From positions 1 through 63,131 of the forward strand of contig CAYNJC010000027.1 of the NCBI GenBank assembly GCA_964397565.1: DNA of 63,131 nucleotides, read 5' to 3'. The position numbers and the translations under genes are program-made. Of this stretch, positions 13,487-21,935 are shown in pieces. This stretch comes from JAPLST01 sp964397565. GTDB taxonomy: Bacteria; Auribacterota; UBA3054; JAPLST01. Within the stretch, counting starts at the first letter, position 1. Each line of letters starts with the position of its first letter. Below the pieces are notes generated by a model, which had not been told where the DNA came from, made no database searches, and saw only the letters and a list, made by a program, of their open reading frames with translations.

Positions 13487-13695
13487 CCCTTGATCCCGCC
13501 GCTGGCGGGACTCCAAGCAGCCCTTGATCCCGCCGCTGGCGGGACTCCAAGCAGCCCTTGATCCCGCCGCNNNNNNNNNNNNNNNNNNNNNNNNNNNNNN
13601 NNNNNNNNNNNNNNNNNNNNNNNNNNNNNNNNNNNNNNNNNNNNNNNNNNNNNNNNNNNNNNNNNNNNNNTGGCGGGACTCCAAGCAGCCCTTGA
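13487..13695. repeat. 34-bp tandem repeat array interrupted by assembly gap
   Basis: Units start at 13487, 13521 and 13555 with an exact 34-bp period. Each unit contains the palindrome CCCGCCGCTGGCGGG. The unit broken by the gap resumes after it in perfect register (CGCCGC before, TGGCGGG after), so the array simply continues and its true copy number is unknown. Confidence 0.9.
13571..13670. other. Assembly gap (100 N)
   Basis: Exactly 100 N placed inside a tandem repeat unit; the size is conventional and not measured. Confidence 0.98.
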
Positions 13696-13720
13696 CCATT
13701 GACCCTTGACCTTTGCAGGA

Positions 13721-16375
13721 ATGAAGAACCTCAGCATAACTTGTCTTCTGGCCTTGAGCTGCCTGGCCGTGTCAGCCGCACCACTGCGCCTGCACACTGA
13801 CGGCATGCGCATTGTGGATGCGACCGGCGGCGTGGTCGCCTTGCGCGGCGTGAACCTGGGTGCGTGGCTGCTCAACGAAATCTGGATGACCCGCACCGAC
13901 GGCGTGAACGACGACGCCGGCATGCGCGCGACGCTGACGACCCGCTTTGGCGCCGCCGGATGCGCCACACTGTTGAATGTCTATCAGCAGAATTATATCA
14001 CCAGCGCGGATTTCGACCGCGTCGCCGCACTCGGCTTCAACTGTGTGCGCCTGCCATTTTTCTATCGCATTCTGGAAGATGACAGCGCGCCGGGCGTGTA
14101 TTTGTCGAACGGTTGGGCGGTGCTAAATTGGGCGATCTCAAACTGCGCCGCGCGCGGCCTGTACTGCGTGCTCGATCTGCACGGCGCGCCCGGTGCCCAA
14201 AGTGTGGATCACACGACCGGCCAGGCCAATGTCAATCAGTTGTACAGCAACACGAACTATCAGCAGCGCACCATCGCGCTGTGGCAGGCCATCGCCGCGC
14301 GCTACGCGGCTGAGCCGTGCATCGCCGCCTGCGATCTGCTCAACGAGCCGTGGGGCGATTACAAGGCCGTGCCGGCCGTGCCACCCAATCTGACGGTGTG
14401 GACCAACCTGTACGGCCGGATCATCGCCGCCATTCGCAGCGTGGACCCGACGCGCATTGTCGTGCTGCAGGATCGCGGCCCGTCGTGCGCGCTCACTGAC
14501 ATGCCCGCGCCCGCCGCCATGGGCTGGGGCAATGTCGTTTATGCATTTCATCCGTATGATTTCGGCACCAGCGATTTCGCCGGGCAGCGCAGCTTCCTTG
14601 ATGGCCGCATGCGCCAGTACGCGACATTCCAGCGTGAGCGCGGCGTGCCGTGGTGCATCGGCGAATTCCACCCACGGGGCGGCTGGCAGAGCTGGGCGTA
14701 CTTCGTGCGTCACTTCAACGCCGCGGGCTGGTCGTGGATGCCGTGGTCGTACAAGTGTCATGGCGACATGGGCGACTGGGGCCTGCGCCGCACCTGGTCG
14801 AACTGCAATCTGCAAAGCGACAGTTTCACCACCATCAGCAATTTCTTTGTCAGCCTGCGCGATAGCTGGAGCGACCCGCGCCAGGAATACCTCATGGCGG
14901 CGCACACGCCCGGGCCGTTTGATCCCGGCGCGCCGCGCTGCGCGTGGTATCGCAACACGTTCAACGGGCCGGATGGCCGCGCGCTCGACAGCTACGGTCA
15001 ACTCATGCTGGCGCTGGACGGCGGCGCCGGCGTGTTCGCCGGCCGGCGCGCGCGCATCACACCGCCGGATGCCGATTGGGGACTTGTCTTCTGCAAAGCG
15101 CTGGCCAGCGATTATGACGATGCGTGGTTCACGGCCCAGGATGCCACCGGCATCGTCGTCTCATTGAATCTGTGTGCGCTGCGGGTCGCCCGCACCAATG
15201 CCGCCGACTACGAAGCCGAAATCAAGATTGGGCTGTTCCGCGAAGCCATCGTCAACAATCCGTACCAAGCCGACGCGCAGGGCATTATGGTGCTGGCCGA
15301 CTTTAATGTGGACAACAATTACCTGCGCCTGCATCTGCACGCCAAGAACGGTGGCAGTAACAACAACGGCACGTCGCTGTCCGGCGACCAGTTGCGCACG
15401 TTTGTGCCCGGCGCGCCGCTGCAAATGCACATTACGGCCAACAATGTGGCGCTCAGCTACAATGGCTATCCCGTCTGGAGTGGCGCGCACGGTCTCGATC
15501 TGCGCACCTGGTTGAACGGCGGCGTGGCGGTGGCGACGGTCAGCCATTATGGCGCGCAGCGTCTGGCATTTGCGGAGCTGGATGATTTCACGCTGACGCG
15601 CGCGGATGCCATCGCCAACACGAATTTCGCCGACGCATTTACCTATCCCGAAAACATGCCGCTCGATGCGCTGGCGGAAGCGTGCTCGCTGATGCCCGGC
15701 ACGACTGCGGTGGCGTATGTCACCGACAGCACTGCCTGGCTGCAACCGCCTGACAATGACGGGGCGCAGGTCTGGCTGACGGCGCAGACCGATGCGCAAA
15801 ATCCCGCGCGCTTGCCGCTGGCCGGCCATGAGTTGACGGTCGCGCTCGATCTGACCAGCTTTCCCGTGACGCACGCGGTCGCCGGCGCTGATGTGCAACT
15901 GCTCGCGACGCTGATGCCCGAGTATTTCAGCGGTGTGGCATGGGACCTCAACGCAACCGGCCTGGTCGTCGAGCTGCGCTATGATGCCGATGCGGTCAAC
16001 AAGCTCGCGCTCAATCTCTATCGCCATGAACAAGCCTATGCCAATGGCACCACCTTGTTTGCGACCAACGGGCTGGTGTTCATTCCCGGCGCCGAGTGCC
16101 GGGTGACCTATGCGCCCGACACGGTGCGCATCCAATATCATACCACCGTGCTGTACGAAGGTATGCATGGGGTGAATGTCGCGGCGGCATATCCGGCTGG
16201 CGCGCTGGTGCATCTGGCCGCACAGAATCTCAATACAGCACGCGGCGCGGTGCGCCTGGACAGTGTGCAGGCGTGGGCTGTCCCGATTCCCGAACCAACC
16301 GGTCTTCTCCTGCTCGTGCTGGGCGCGGCGTGCGTGCGCCGCAAAAGCAGACGCGGTATCCTGCCACGTTCTTGA
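13721..16375 (+). CDS. Secreted modular GH5 hydrolase with two lectin-like domains and PEP-CTERM tail
   Basis: An 884-aa secreted enzyme. Signal peptide residues 1-19. GH5 catalytic domain about 22-385 with LRGVNLGAWLLNEIWM, acid/base Glu in DLLNEPWG (E209) and nucleophile Glu in CIGEFHPRG (E315). Two beta-sandwich domains follow (about 415-625 and 640-850), homologous to the repeats of the 10631 protein (TFNGPDGRALDSYG and DAFTYPENMPLDAL mark their starts). The C-terminus has IPEP, a hydrophobic helix, then RRKSRRG, a PEP-CTERM sorting signal for exosortase-dependent surface display. ATG 13721 was chosen over an upstream in-frame TTG-type start because the signal peptide begins here and GCAGGA lies upstream. 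It is a duplicate of the 12124 enzyme with added binding domains. Confidence 0.88.
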   Translation: MKNLSITCLLALSCLAVSAAPLRLHTDGMRIVDATGGVVALRGVNLGAWLLNEIWMTRTDGVNDDAGMRATLTTRFGAAGCATLLNVYQQNYITSADFDRVAALGFNCVRLPFFYRILEDDSAPGVYLSNGWAVLNWAISNCAARGLYCVLDLHGAPGAQSVDHTTGQANVNQLYSNTNYQQRTIALWQAIAARYAAEPCIAACDLLNEPWGDYKAVPAVPPNLTVWTNLYGRIIAAIRSVDPTRIVVLQDRGPSCALTDMPAPAAMGWGNVVYAFHPYDFGTSDFAGQRSFLDGRMRQYATFQRERGVPWCIGEFHPRGGWQSWAYFVRHFNAAGWSWMPWSYKCHGDMGDWGLRRTWSNCNLQSDSFTTISNFFVSLRDSWSDPRQEYLMAAHTPGPFDPGAPRCAWYRNTFNGPDGRALDSYGQLMLALDGGAGVFAGRRARITPPDADWGLVFCKALASDYDDAWFTAQDATGIVVSLNLCALRVARTNAADYEAEIKIGLFREAIVNNPYQADAQGIMVLADFNVDNNYLRLHLHAKNGGSNNNGTSLSGDQLRTFVPGAPLQMHITANNVALSYNGYPVWSGAHGLDLRTWLNGGVAVATVSHYGAQRLAFAELDDFTLTRADAIANTNFADAFTYPENMPLDALAEACSLMPGTTAVAYVTDSTAWLQPPDNDGAQVWLTAQTDAQNPARLPLAGHELTVALDLTSFPVTHAVAGADVQLLATLMPEYFSGVAWDLNATGLVVELRYDADAVNKLALNLYRHEQAYANGTTLFATNGLVFIPGAECRVTYAPDTVRIQYHTTVLYEGMHGVNVAAAYPAGALVHLAAQNLNTARGAVRLDSVQAWAVPIPEPTGLLLLVLGAACVRRKSRRGILPRS

Positions 16376-16420
16376 TATGAGCCGGGCCTGCGCGTCTGCG
16401 ACAAACGCGGTGCTAGACAG

Positions 16421-16442
16421 ATAGCCGCTGAACGCAGCGCTA
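16421..16442. repeat. 22-bp interspersed repeat, inverted copy at 26077-26098
   Basis: ATAGCCGCTGAACGCAGCGC plus TA is the inverse of 26077-26098 with one mismatch. In this copy the terminal CTA supplies the stop codon of the adjoining minus-strand phosphatase gene. Confidence 0.6.
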
Positions 16443-17201
16443 CTTGCGCGGCGGCGGCGGATAGGGCGCGCCATTCAACATCTGCAACGCAAACGAACCA
16501 TCCGGCTTTTCATGCGCCATCCATAGTGTGGCGTTGCGTAAGAAGGCGCCATGCCAGTGCGGATCGCGCGTGAGTTGCCGAATGAGCGTGAGCCCGGCAT
16601 TGCCGTGGCCCACCAACAAGACGGTGACGTCATTCGTCCCGCCGCGTGCCCGCAGCAGTTTTTCAACGCGCTGCGCCAGCGCAACGACAGCGGTCAGATT
16701 AGTGGCTTTGAGTTCGCGGTTGCCGGTTCCGTCGGCGCGCACCCGAAAATAGCGCGCCTCGTCTGGCGGTAGTTTTATGGTGCCTGTGCTGAACCATGCG
16801 GTAGTAGCGAGTGGCTTCTTCGACGCGACATGGGGCGGAGTGAAATCGGCCGTCTCGGTCAATTCGGGCCAGATCTCGGCGGTGCGCCCAGTTTTTTTCA
16901 GATAGGGTAGAATCGTGTGGCGCGTGCGCCAGAGCGGGCTGACCGCGATAAAATCGAATTTATAAGGAAGCAAATATGTGCTCAGCGCGTTCACCTGCGC
17001 CAGGCCAGTTGGCGTGAACACATTCGGATTGCCAACCCAGGCCGGCCACGCATTGGTGGGCACGCCGCGGTGCACGAAGTCGGCCGTCGCATTATGTCCG
17101 CCCTCGGCGTGGCGCAGATAATAGATCGTTAGTGCCGCGTGCGCCGTCAGCGCGCCGCACAGCCACAGTACCAGCATACCATAGTGGAAACATTGTTTCA
17201 T
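16440..17201 (-). CDS. Exported histidine phosphatase superfamily protein
   Basis: A 253-aa protein of the phosphoglycerate mutase-like histidine phosphatase fold. Signal peptide about residues 1-22 (ends AHA-A). The phosphorylated His lies in YYLRHAEGGHN and the second catalytic His in VLLVGHGNAGLTL, so the active site is intact. Substrate unknown; exported members include phytase-like and sugar-phosphate phosphatases. ATG 17201 starts the signal peptide; an in-frame TTG at 17225 would add eight polar residues. It lies 107 bp after the GH16 gene on the same strand, with a hairpin between, and may be the last gene of the LacI-ABC-GH16 operon. It converges with the GH5 gene. Confidence 0.82.
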   Translation of the reverse strand: MKQCFHYGMLVLWLCGALTAHAALTIYYLRHAEGGHNATADFVHRGVPTNAWPAWVGNPNVFTPTGLAQVNALSTYLLPYKFDFIAVSPLWRTRHTILPYLKKTGRTAEIWPELTETADFTPPHVASKKPLATTAWFSTGTIKLPPDEARYFRVRADGTGNRELKATNLTAVVALAQRVEKLLRARGGTNDVTVLLVGHGNAGLTLIRQLTRDPHWHGAFLRNATLWMAHEKPDGSFALQMLNGAPYPPPPRK

Positions 17202-17234
17202 GAGTGCGTTACTTTTGTTGTGCAATCTGATTCA

Positions 17235-17265
17235 CCCACGATCCCGCCGCCGGCGGGGTCGTGGG
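17235..17265. repeat. Extragenic palindrome between GH16 and phosphatase genes
   Basis: CCCACGA (17235-17241) pairs with TCGTGGG (17259-17265), enclosing CCCGCC/GGCGGG. It belongs to the CCCGCC-GGCGGG palindrome family and could stabilise or terminate the GH16 mRNA. No T-run follows. Confidence 0.6.
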
Positions 17266-17308
17266 GGTCTGGCAGAAGCATGAAGAATAGCGAATATTGA
17301 ACAGGAAA

Positions 17309-18490
17309 TTACCAACAATGATGAATGCACCGGCCAAATTTTTGGCGCAGCCCAAAGACAATGATCAGCATGGCCATGCCGATGGGCTCCGGTATGTTGT
17401 AACGGAACGATTCAATGATGACTTCCGCCGGCAAGCCGTTGGCGGGCGCCGTCCCGGTGTTGATCCACAGGTTGAAGCGAAACTCGCCGCCGCCGGCCGG
17501 CGGCACGTCCGCGCCGGCGTACGTCCAAGTTGCGATCTGATCCGCGCCCGGGCCGGGGATCTGCGCATGGCGGCCGTGCAAACTTTGGTAGTAGACTGCG
17601 GCGGGGCCCCAGATGAAGCCATGGGTGCTGACCGCGTCCGCACTGAGATTCATGTTGTAACGATACAGATTGCCGGGCGTGTCCCAGGGCTGGACGACGA
17701 ATTGCGCATTGCTATTGACGGTCTGTCCCCAGCGCGACACTTCGATGTCAATCTCGCGATAATGAAACTGCGGCGCGGCGGTGTCCCAGGTGAAAAACCC
17801 GAAGGTCACATTCTGGTCGAGCAAGTCCACCCGGCCGGTGACGGTCATCAGGTACATGCCATAGTCCGGCACAAAGGCGGAGATAACCTCAGTGCAGCGC
17901 CAGGCGCCGTCGCGATAGACGACGCGCAGATGCAACCGGCCGGCGTCGTCCACAAAGACATCGTTGGTATTCGCCGAAAAATAGTTGGGGCCGGGGCCGA
18001 CTGGCACATCGGCGGCCTTGACCGTCCACAGGGCACCGGCGAACATGAGCTGGCGCGGCGCGCGGTTGGTGATCACCGTTGCAAGCGCGGCCGCATACAA
18101 TTCGTCCGGAAAATTCGTCGCGCCGGCCAGCAGGGGTGGCGTGTAGGTATTGGTGACGAGGAACGCGGCGTAGGCATCGGCACTGATGTCGCCGCCGCCC
18201 GTGTTGACATTGCAGGACCAGATGCCATTGGAGAGGATCGGCGTCAAAGGGTGCCCCCAGGTCGGTTTGTTCCACCAGCCCTCGGTGTGCAAAAACGCGG
18301 CGACGCGAAAGGCATCGAAGTCAACACCCGCCACGAGCCCCGTCAGATAGCCACTCGCGCCCCACGCCGGCAGGTGGGTGATGAGAATAGTTGGTTGCGC
18401 CTGCAGGCCCATGCAGCAGACCAGCAAGAGCAACGCTGCGCTGAGCCGCGCGGCAGGCGGGTGACACACATGCGATTGATCAGTGGTCAT
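17309..18490 (-). CDS. Secreted GH16-like endo-beta-glucanase with PEP-CTERM-like tail
   Basis: A 393-aa secreted protein. Signal peptide about 1-31 (ends LQA-Q). Residues 33-140 form a small beta-domain (GYLTGLVAGVDFDAFRVAAF, GWWNKPTW) of a type found before GH16 domains. The rest is a concanavalin-like fold with the GH16 signature REIDIEVSRWG: nucleophile E246, D248 and acid/base E250 in ExDxE spacing, as in lichenases and xyloglucan enzymes and unlike the ExDxxE of laminarinases. The C-terminus has IPEP and a hydrophobic segment, a PEP-CTERM-like sorting signal with a weak basic end. It follows two sugar permease genes by 58 bp, so it probably produces the oligosaccharides that this transporter imports. 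Confidence 0.8.
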   Translation of the reverse strand: MTTDQSHVCHPPAARLSAALLLLVCCMGLQAQPTILITHLPAWGASGYLTGLVAGVDFDAFRVAAFLHTEGWWNKPTWGHPLTPILSNGIWSCNVNTGGGDISADAYAAFLVTNTYTPPLLAGATNFPDELYAAALATVITNRAPRQLMFAGALWTVKAADVPVGPGPNYFSANTNDVFVDDAGRLHLRVVYRDGAWRCTEVISAFVPDYGMYLMTVTGRVDLLDQNVTFGFFTWDTAAPQFHYREIDIEVSRWGQTVNSNAQFVVQPWDTPGNLYRYNMNLSADAVSTHGFIWGPAAVYYQSLHGRHAQIPGPGADQIATWTYAGADVPPAGGGEFRFNLWINTGTAPANGLPAEVIIESFRYNIPEPIGMAMLIIVFGLRQKFGRCIHHCW

Positions 18491-18548
18491 GTTTCTATAA
18501 TTGATACTTGACCGTTGACCAATGCCAATTGAACAGTGGAAATAATAT

Positions 18549-19682
18549 CTATCCTTTCATGCCAGTCGTGGCAATGCCCTGAATGAATTGTTTCTGGGTG
18601 AAGAAGAACAAGACCAGGATCGGCAGCAGCATCAGCGTGGATGCGGCCATCAGCAAGTGCCACTCCGTGCCGCCGCTTTGACTTTGGAAGAATTGCAGAC
18701 CGAGCGCCAGGGTGAATTTTTTCTGATCATTGAGATACAGCAGCGGGCCCATGAAATCGTTCCAGGTGCCCATGAACTGAAAGAGAGCGACGACCGCCAG
18801 TGCCGGCTTGCTGAGCGGCACGATCACGCGCCAGAAAATCTGCCATTCGCTGCAGCCGTCAATGCGCGCGGCGTCGGTCAAGTCTTGTGGAATCGTCAGG
18901 TAAAACTGGCGCAGCAGGAAAATATTGAACGCGCCGCCGAAAAACACCGGCACCCACAACGGGTACCAGGTGCCGACCCAGTGCAATGATTTGAAAACGC
19001 CGTAGAGCGCGATCATCGTGACCGGGAATGGCACCATCATGGTCGCCAACGTCAGCGCGAAATAAAAATCGCGGCCGGGCCATTCGACGCGCGCAAAGCC
19101 GTAAGCGATCAAACTATTCGACACGGTCGTGCCGATGACGCACAGCAGGCACAGGATCAGGGTGTTGAGTGTGTAGCGCGCAAAAGGGATGACGCGCATG
19201 GCGGAAAGGAAATTGCGCCAGGCCAATTCGGTGCGTGTGTCCAACGCACTGGGTGCGACATAATCCCAGCGGCGCTGGGCAGCCATGCTGGTCTGATCCA
19301 CATCTTCGAGCACTTGCACCCAGCCGGGCGGGACATCTTTCAGGAGGCGCGCGGCGACGAGATTGGTGACGACCGCGCCGCGCAGCGTGCGGACGATGCG
19401 CACGCGGCCATCGTGGAAATCGGTGGCGGGGACGAACAAGCGGGTGTGCCCGGTGGTTGCAACAATCACACCGGCGACGGCGTTTGTGCCGCGCGGCACG
19501 ACCCGCGTGCGCACACCGTCAAGCGGCGCGTAGTAGGCCTTGGGAATCCACGTGGGCGGCATGCGCATGGCCTGATCCACCGGCTTGAGCGCGGTGGAGA
19601 ACATCCACAGCAAAGGGAACAGGAAGATGCCGGCCAGCGGCACGAGCATGAACTGCCAGATCCAGGTGGTGCGCGTGGTCAT
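18549..19682 (-). CDS. Carbohydrate ABC transporter permease, MalG-like, with enlarged periplasmic loop
   Basis: A 377-aa inner-membrane permease of the MalG/UgpE group. TM1 is at about 8-30. The usual five further helices start near residue 165. The cytoplasmic EAA loop reads DAARIDGCSEWQIFWRVIVP, the contact for the ATPase subunit. Family members are usually about 280 aa; the extra length is a loop of about 130 residues between TM1 and TM2 rich in Val, Arg and Thr. Together with the 19679 permease and the 20575 binding protein it forms an importer. No ATPase gene is nearby, so a shared MsmX-like ATPase is expected. Its ATG overlaps the stop of the preceding permease (ATGA). Confidence 0.9.
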   Translation of the reverse strand: MTTRTTWIWQFMLVPLAGIFLFPLLWMFSTALKPVDQAMRMPPTWIPKAYYAPLDGVRTRVVPRGTNAVAGVIVATTGHTRLFVPATDFHDGRVRIVRTLRGAVVTNLVAARLLKDVPPGWVQVLEDVDQTSMAAQRRWDYVAPSALDTRTELAWRNFLSAMRVIPFARYTLNTLILCLLCVIGTTVSNSLIAYGFARVEWPGRDFYFALTLATMMVPFPVTMIALYGVFKSLHWVGTWYPLWVPVFFGGAFNIFLLRQFYLTIPQDLTDAARIDGCSEWQIFWRVIVPLSKPALAVVALFQFMGTWNDFMGPLLYLNDQKKFTLALGLQFFQSQSGGTEWHLLMAASTLMLLPILVLFFFTQKQFIQGIATTGMKG

Positions 19683-20578
19683 ACGCCGCCGTAGTGGACA
19701 TGCTTGCGCATCACGCGCGTCGCCAGATAGGTGCAGGCCAAAATGATCAGGAAGAGAATGACGGCTTGGGCGCTGGCATAGCCCATGCGCAGGTCTTCAA
19801 AGGCCGACTGGAAAATATACATGGCGTAGAACAGGGTGGCGCGCTGCGGTCCGCCGCCGGTCATGATGTACGGCACAGCAAAGATTTGGAACGTGCCGAT
19901 GATGCCCATGATGACATTAAAATAAATGACGGGTGAGAGCATGGGGATGGTGACATGGATCGTTTTTTGCCAGCGCGATGCGCCGTCAATCTCGGCGGCT
20001 TCGTAGAGGGAGACGGGAATGTCCTGCAGGCCGGCCAGAAAAATAACGATGGCATTACCGCAGCCCCACATGCCCATCAGCACCAGGGCCGGTTTGGCCC
20101 AATGCGGGTCGAGCAGCCAGCCGGGCGCTTCAAAGGGCAGATGTAGCAGGCGCAGCACGCTGTTGAGGCCATAGTTCAAAATGCCATAGCTGCCGTTGAA
20201 GATCCACATCCAGAGCATGGCCAGCGTGACCATCGGCACCAGCGATGGAATGAAGAAGATCGTGCGGTAGACCACCATGCCGTGCGACTTGGTGTTGAGC
20301 AGCATGGCGAGCGCGACGGCGACAACGATGCCGAGCGGAATGGCCGCGAGCGCAAAGACACCGGTGTTCCAAATGGTTTGCCAGAAGACTTCATCACGGA
20401 CCAACTCGCGATAATTGTCAAGGCCGATCCAGACGGCGGGGCGCAAGACCGAATAGTCGCAGAAACTGTGATAGAGCGAGGCCAGCACCGGATAGAAGAT
20501 GAACGCCAGCAGACCGATTGTCCACGGTGCGGTGAACAGCAGACCGATGAGCAGAGCGCGGCGGGTGCGGCGGGTCAT
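19679..20578 (-). CDS. Carbohydrate ABC transporter permease, MalF/UgpA-like
   Basis: A 299-aa permease with six predicted membrane helices and EAA loop YEAAEIDGASRWQKTIHVTIP. The N-terminus RRALLIGLLFTAPWTIGLLAF is typical of sugar permeases of this subfamily. It pairs with the 18549 permease to form the channel of the importer. Both gene junctions are ATGA overlaps, so the transporter subunits are translationally coupled. Confidence 0.93.
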   Translation of the reverse strand: MTRRTRRALLIGLLFTAPWTIGLLAFIFYPVLASLYHSFCDYSVLRPAVWIGLDNYRELVRDEVFWQTIWNTGVFALAAIPLGIVVAVALAMLLNTKSHGMVVYRTIFFIPSLVPMVTLAMLWMWIFNGSYGILNYGLNSVLRLLHLPFEAPGWLLDPHWAKPALVLMGMWGCGNAIVIFLAGLQDIPVSLYEAAEIDGASRWQKTIHVTIPMLSPVIYFNVIMGIIGTFQIFAVPYIMTGGGPQRATLFYAMYIFQSAFEDLRMGYASAQAVILFLIILACTYLATRVMRKHVHYGGV

Positions 20579-21924
20579 GGCGCTATCTCAGCCAGATCTT
20601 GAGCGCGGTTGGCGCGCTGGGACAGCATGCGGTCGAGCGCGCGCTGCCCGCGCGATTGGAGTGTGGCGACGGCGTCATCGGGCGAGAGCCGCAGCAGGCG
20701 CACCCCGTCAATCACCACGTTCACTTCACGCGCAAATTCATCGTGAATGCTGAGCGCCGGCGTGGTAAACGCGCGCGGACTGAACGAGGTTTCGTAAAAC
20801 AGCGTCAAGTACGGATGCGGATGGGTCGCGAAAAAACCAGCGCTGACGTGCGCCAGTGGCGAGGCCTTCAGTTGGCCGCGGCAGAGCAGCTCCATGTTGG
20901 TCTGTTGCTGCACAAACTGGATAAAGGCAAAGGCAGCGTCGGGATGGCGCGCGCCGCGCGGAATGACCAGCACATCGGCTTCGGTGTAGACGACCGGGGG
21001 ATTGATCCCGTCAACGGCGGGGAACGACGCGGCGCCCCAGTCGAGGCCGGGCGCGTATTTCTCAATGTAATTATGCATCCAGACGCCCTGTAATTCCATG
21101 GCAACCTTGCCGGCTAGAAAAGCGTTCTGGGGCGAGGCGAAGTTGCCGAAGCCGGCGCTGAATTGTTGCACGGCCTTGACGCTGTAGCGGCGCGAGTAGC
21201 CCGCAATCCAGGCAAACACCGCGCGCCCGGCCGGCGAGGCGAAGGTGATTTTGTTGGTCTCATCCCAGACCGCACCGCCGAAATAGTAAATCCAAGCAAA
21301 ATTGTACCAGCCCGGCTCGGTCGGCAGAAAACCAAGTTGGACGATATTGCTGGCGGCGTCATAGACCGTCAGTTTTTCGGTATACGCATCAAGTTCGGCG
21401 ATGGTGCGCGGTGGCCGCTCGGGATCAAGGCCGGCGCGACGAAACAGTTCTTTGTTGTAAATCAAGGCGGTTGAGCCGGGGGTTGAGGGCAGCGCCCACG
21501 TGTGCCCGCGATACTGGCACATGCGCCAAAACACGGGGACATAATTGCTGGCGGTGATGTCGGCGCGGCGCAGGTACGGATCGAGCGGCGTCAGCGCGCC
21601 ATGCTCGGCATAGCTGGGCAGCGACGACGACCAGATGCCGGCGAGATCGGGCGGATCGCCGCCGGCGGTGGCGGTCAGCAATTTGCGGCCGATGCCGCTG
21701 ATCGACATGAACTCTACCACGATGCCGGTTTGCGACGCGTTAAAGCGGTCAATGACGGCGCGCATGGCGTCGGCCTCGAAGCCCGCCCATTTTTCCCAAT
21801 AGGAAATATGGACGCGCCCGTCGGCGGGTCCGTGCGTGCAGGCGCACGGGAAGAGGGCAACAAAAATGAGGAGCGCCCGCCGCGCGCAAGAAACGATGAA
21901 CGATGAACGATGAACGACGAACAC
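20575..21924 (-). CDS. Extracellular sugar-binding lipoprotein of an ABC importer (SBP family 1)
   Basis: A 449-aa substrate-binding protein. The N-terminus has a hydrophobic stretch ending in ALFPCACTHG, a plausible lipobox. The mature part begins VHISYWEKW and contains GGDPPDLAGIWSSSLPSYAEHG, ALPSTPGSTALIYNKELFRRAGLDP and GKVAMELQGVWM, all typical of family-1 oligosaccharide-binding proteins. The ligand is probably a beta-gluco-oligosaccharide because GH16 is in the same operon. The GTG start at 21924 is the only good one; codons 2-11 are encoded by four GATGAAC heptamer repeats (opposite strand), so the signal-peptide n-region is repeat-derived. It lies 11 bp after the LacI gene. Confidence 0.9.
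   Translation of the reverse strand: MFVVHRSSFIVSCARRALLIFVALFPCACTHGPADGRVHISYWEKWAGFEADAMRAVIDRFNASQTGIVVEFMSISGIGRKLLTATAGGDPPDLAGIWSSSLPSYAEHGALTPLDPYLRRADITASNYVPVFWRMCQYRGHTWALPSTPGSTALIYNKELFRRAGLDPERPPRTIAELDAYTEKLTVYDAASNIVQLGFLPTEPGWYNFAWIYYFGGAVWDETNKITFASPAGRAVFAWIAGYSRRYSVKAVQQFSAGFGNFASPQNAFLAGKVAMELQGVWMHNYIEKYAPGLDWGAASFPAVDGINPPVVYTEADVLVIPRGARHPDAAFAFIQFVQQQTNMELLCRGQLKASPLAHVSAGFFATHPHPYLTLFYETSFSPRAFTTPALSIHDEFAREVNVVIDGVRLLRLSPDDAVATLQSRGQRALDRMLSQRANRAQDLAEIAP
21895..21922. repeat. Heptamer tandem repeat (GATGAAC)n inside a start region
   Basis: Three perfect GATGAAC units and one variant (GACGAAC). On the minus strand they encode the first residues of the sugar-binding lipoprotein. 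A change of one unit would shift its frame. Confidence 0.88.
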
Positions 21925-21935
21925 GTGCCGGCACG

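Larger units (their letters stand above)
13387..13720. other. Intergenic region with palindromes, tandem array and assembly gap
   Basis: The region between the two GH5 genes holds a CCCGCCGCTGGCGGG palindrome (13411-13429), a 28-bp interspersed motif (13450-13477), the 34-bp tandem array and 100 N. No promoter could be placed for the downstream GH5 gene, which may be read through from the GH1 promoter. Confidence 0.7.

Noticed and set aside
13487..13695. 34-bp repeats considered as a CRISPR array
   Set aside because: The units abut each other with no spacers and no cas gene is present.
18491..18560. Separate promoter for the GH16 gene
   Set aside because: TATA-like and TTGGCA-like boxes exist, but no pair has acceptable spacing relative to the ATG; co-transcription with the permeases is simpler.
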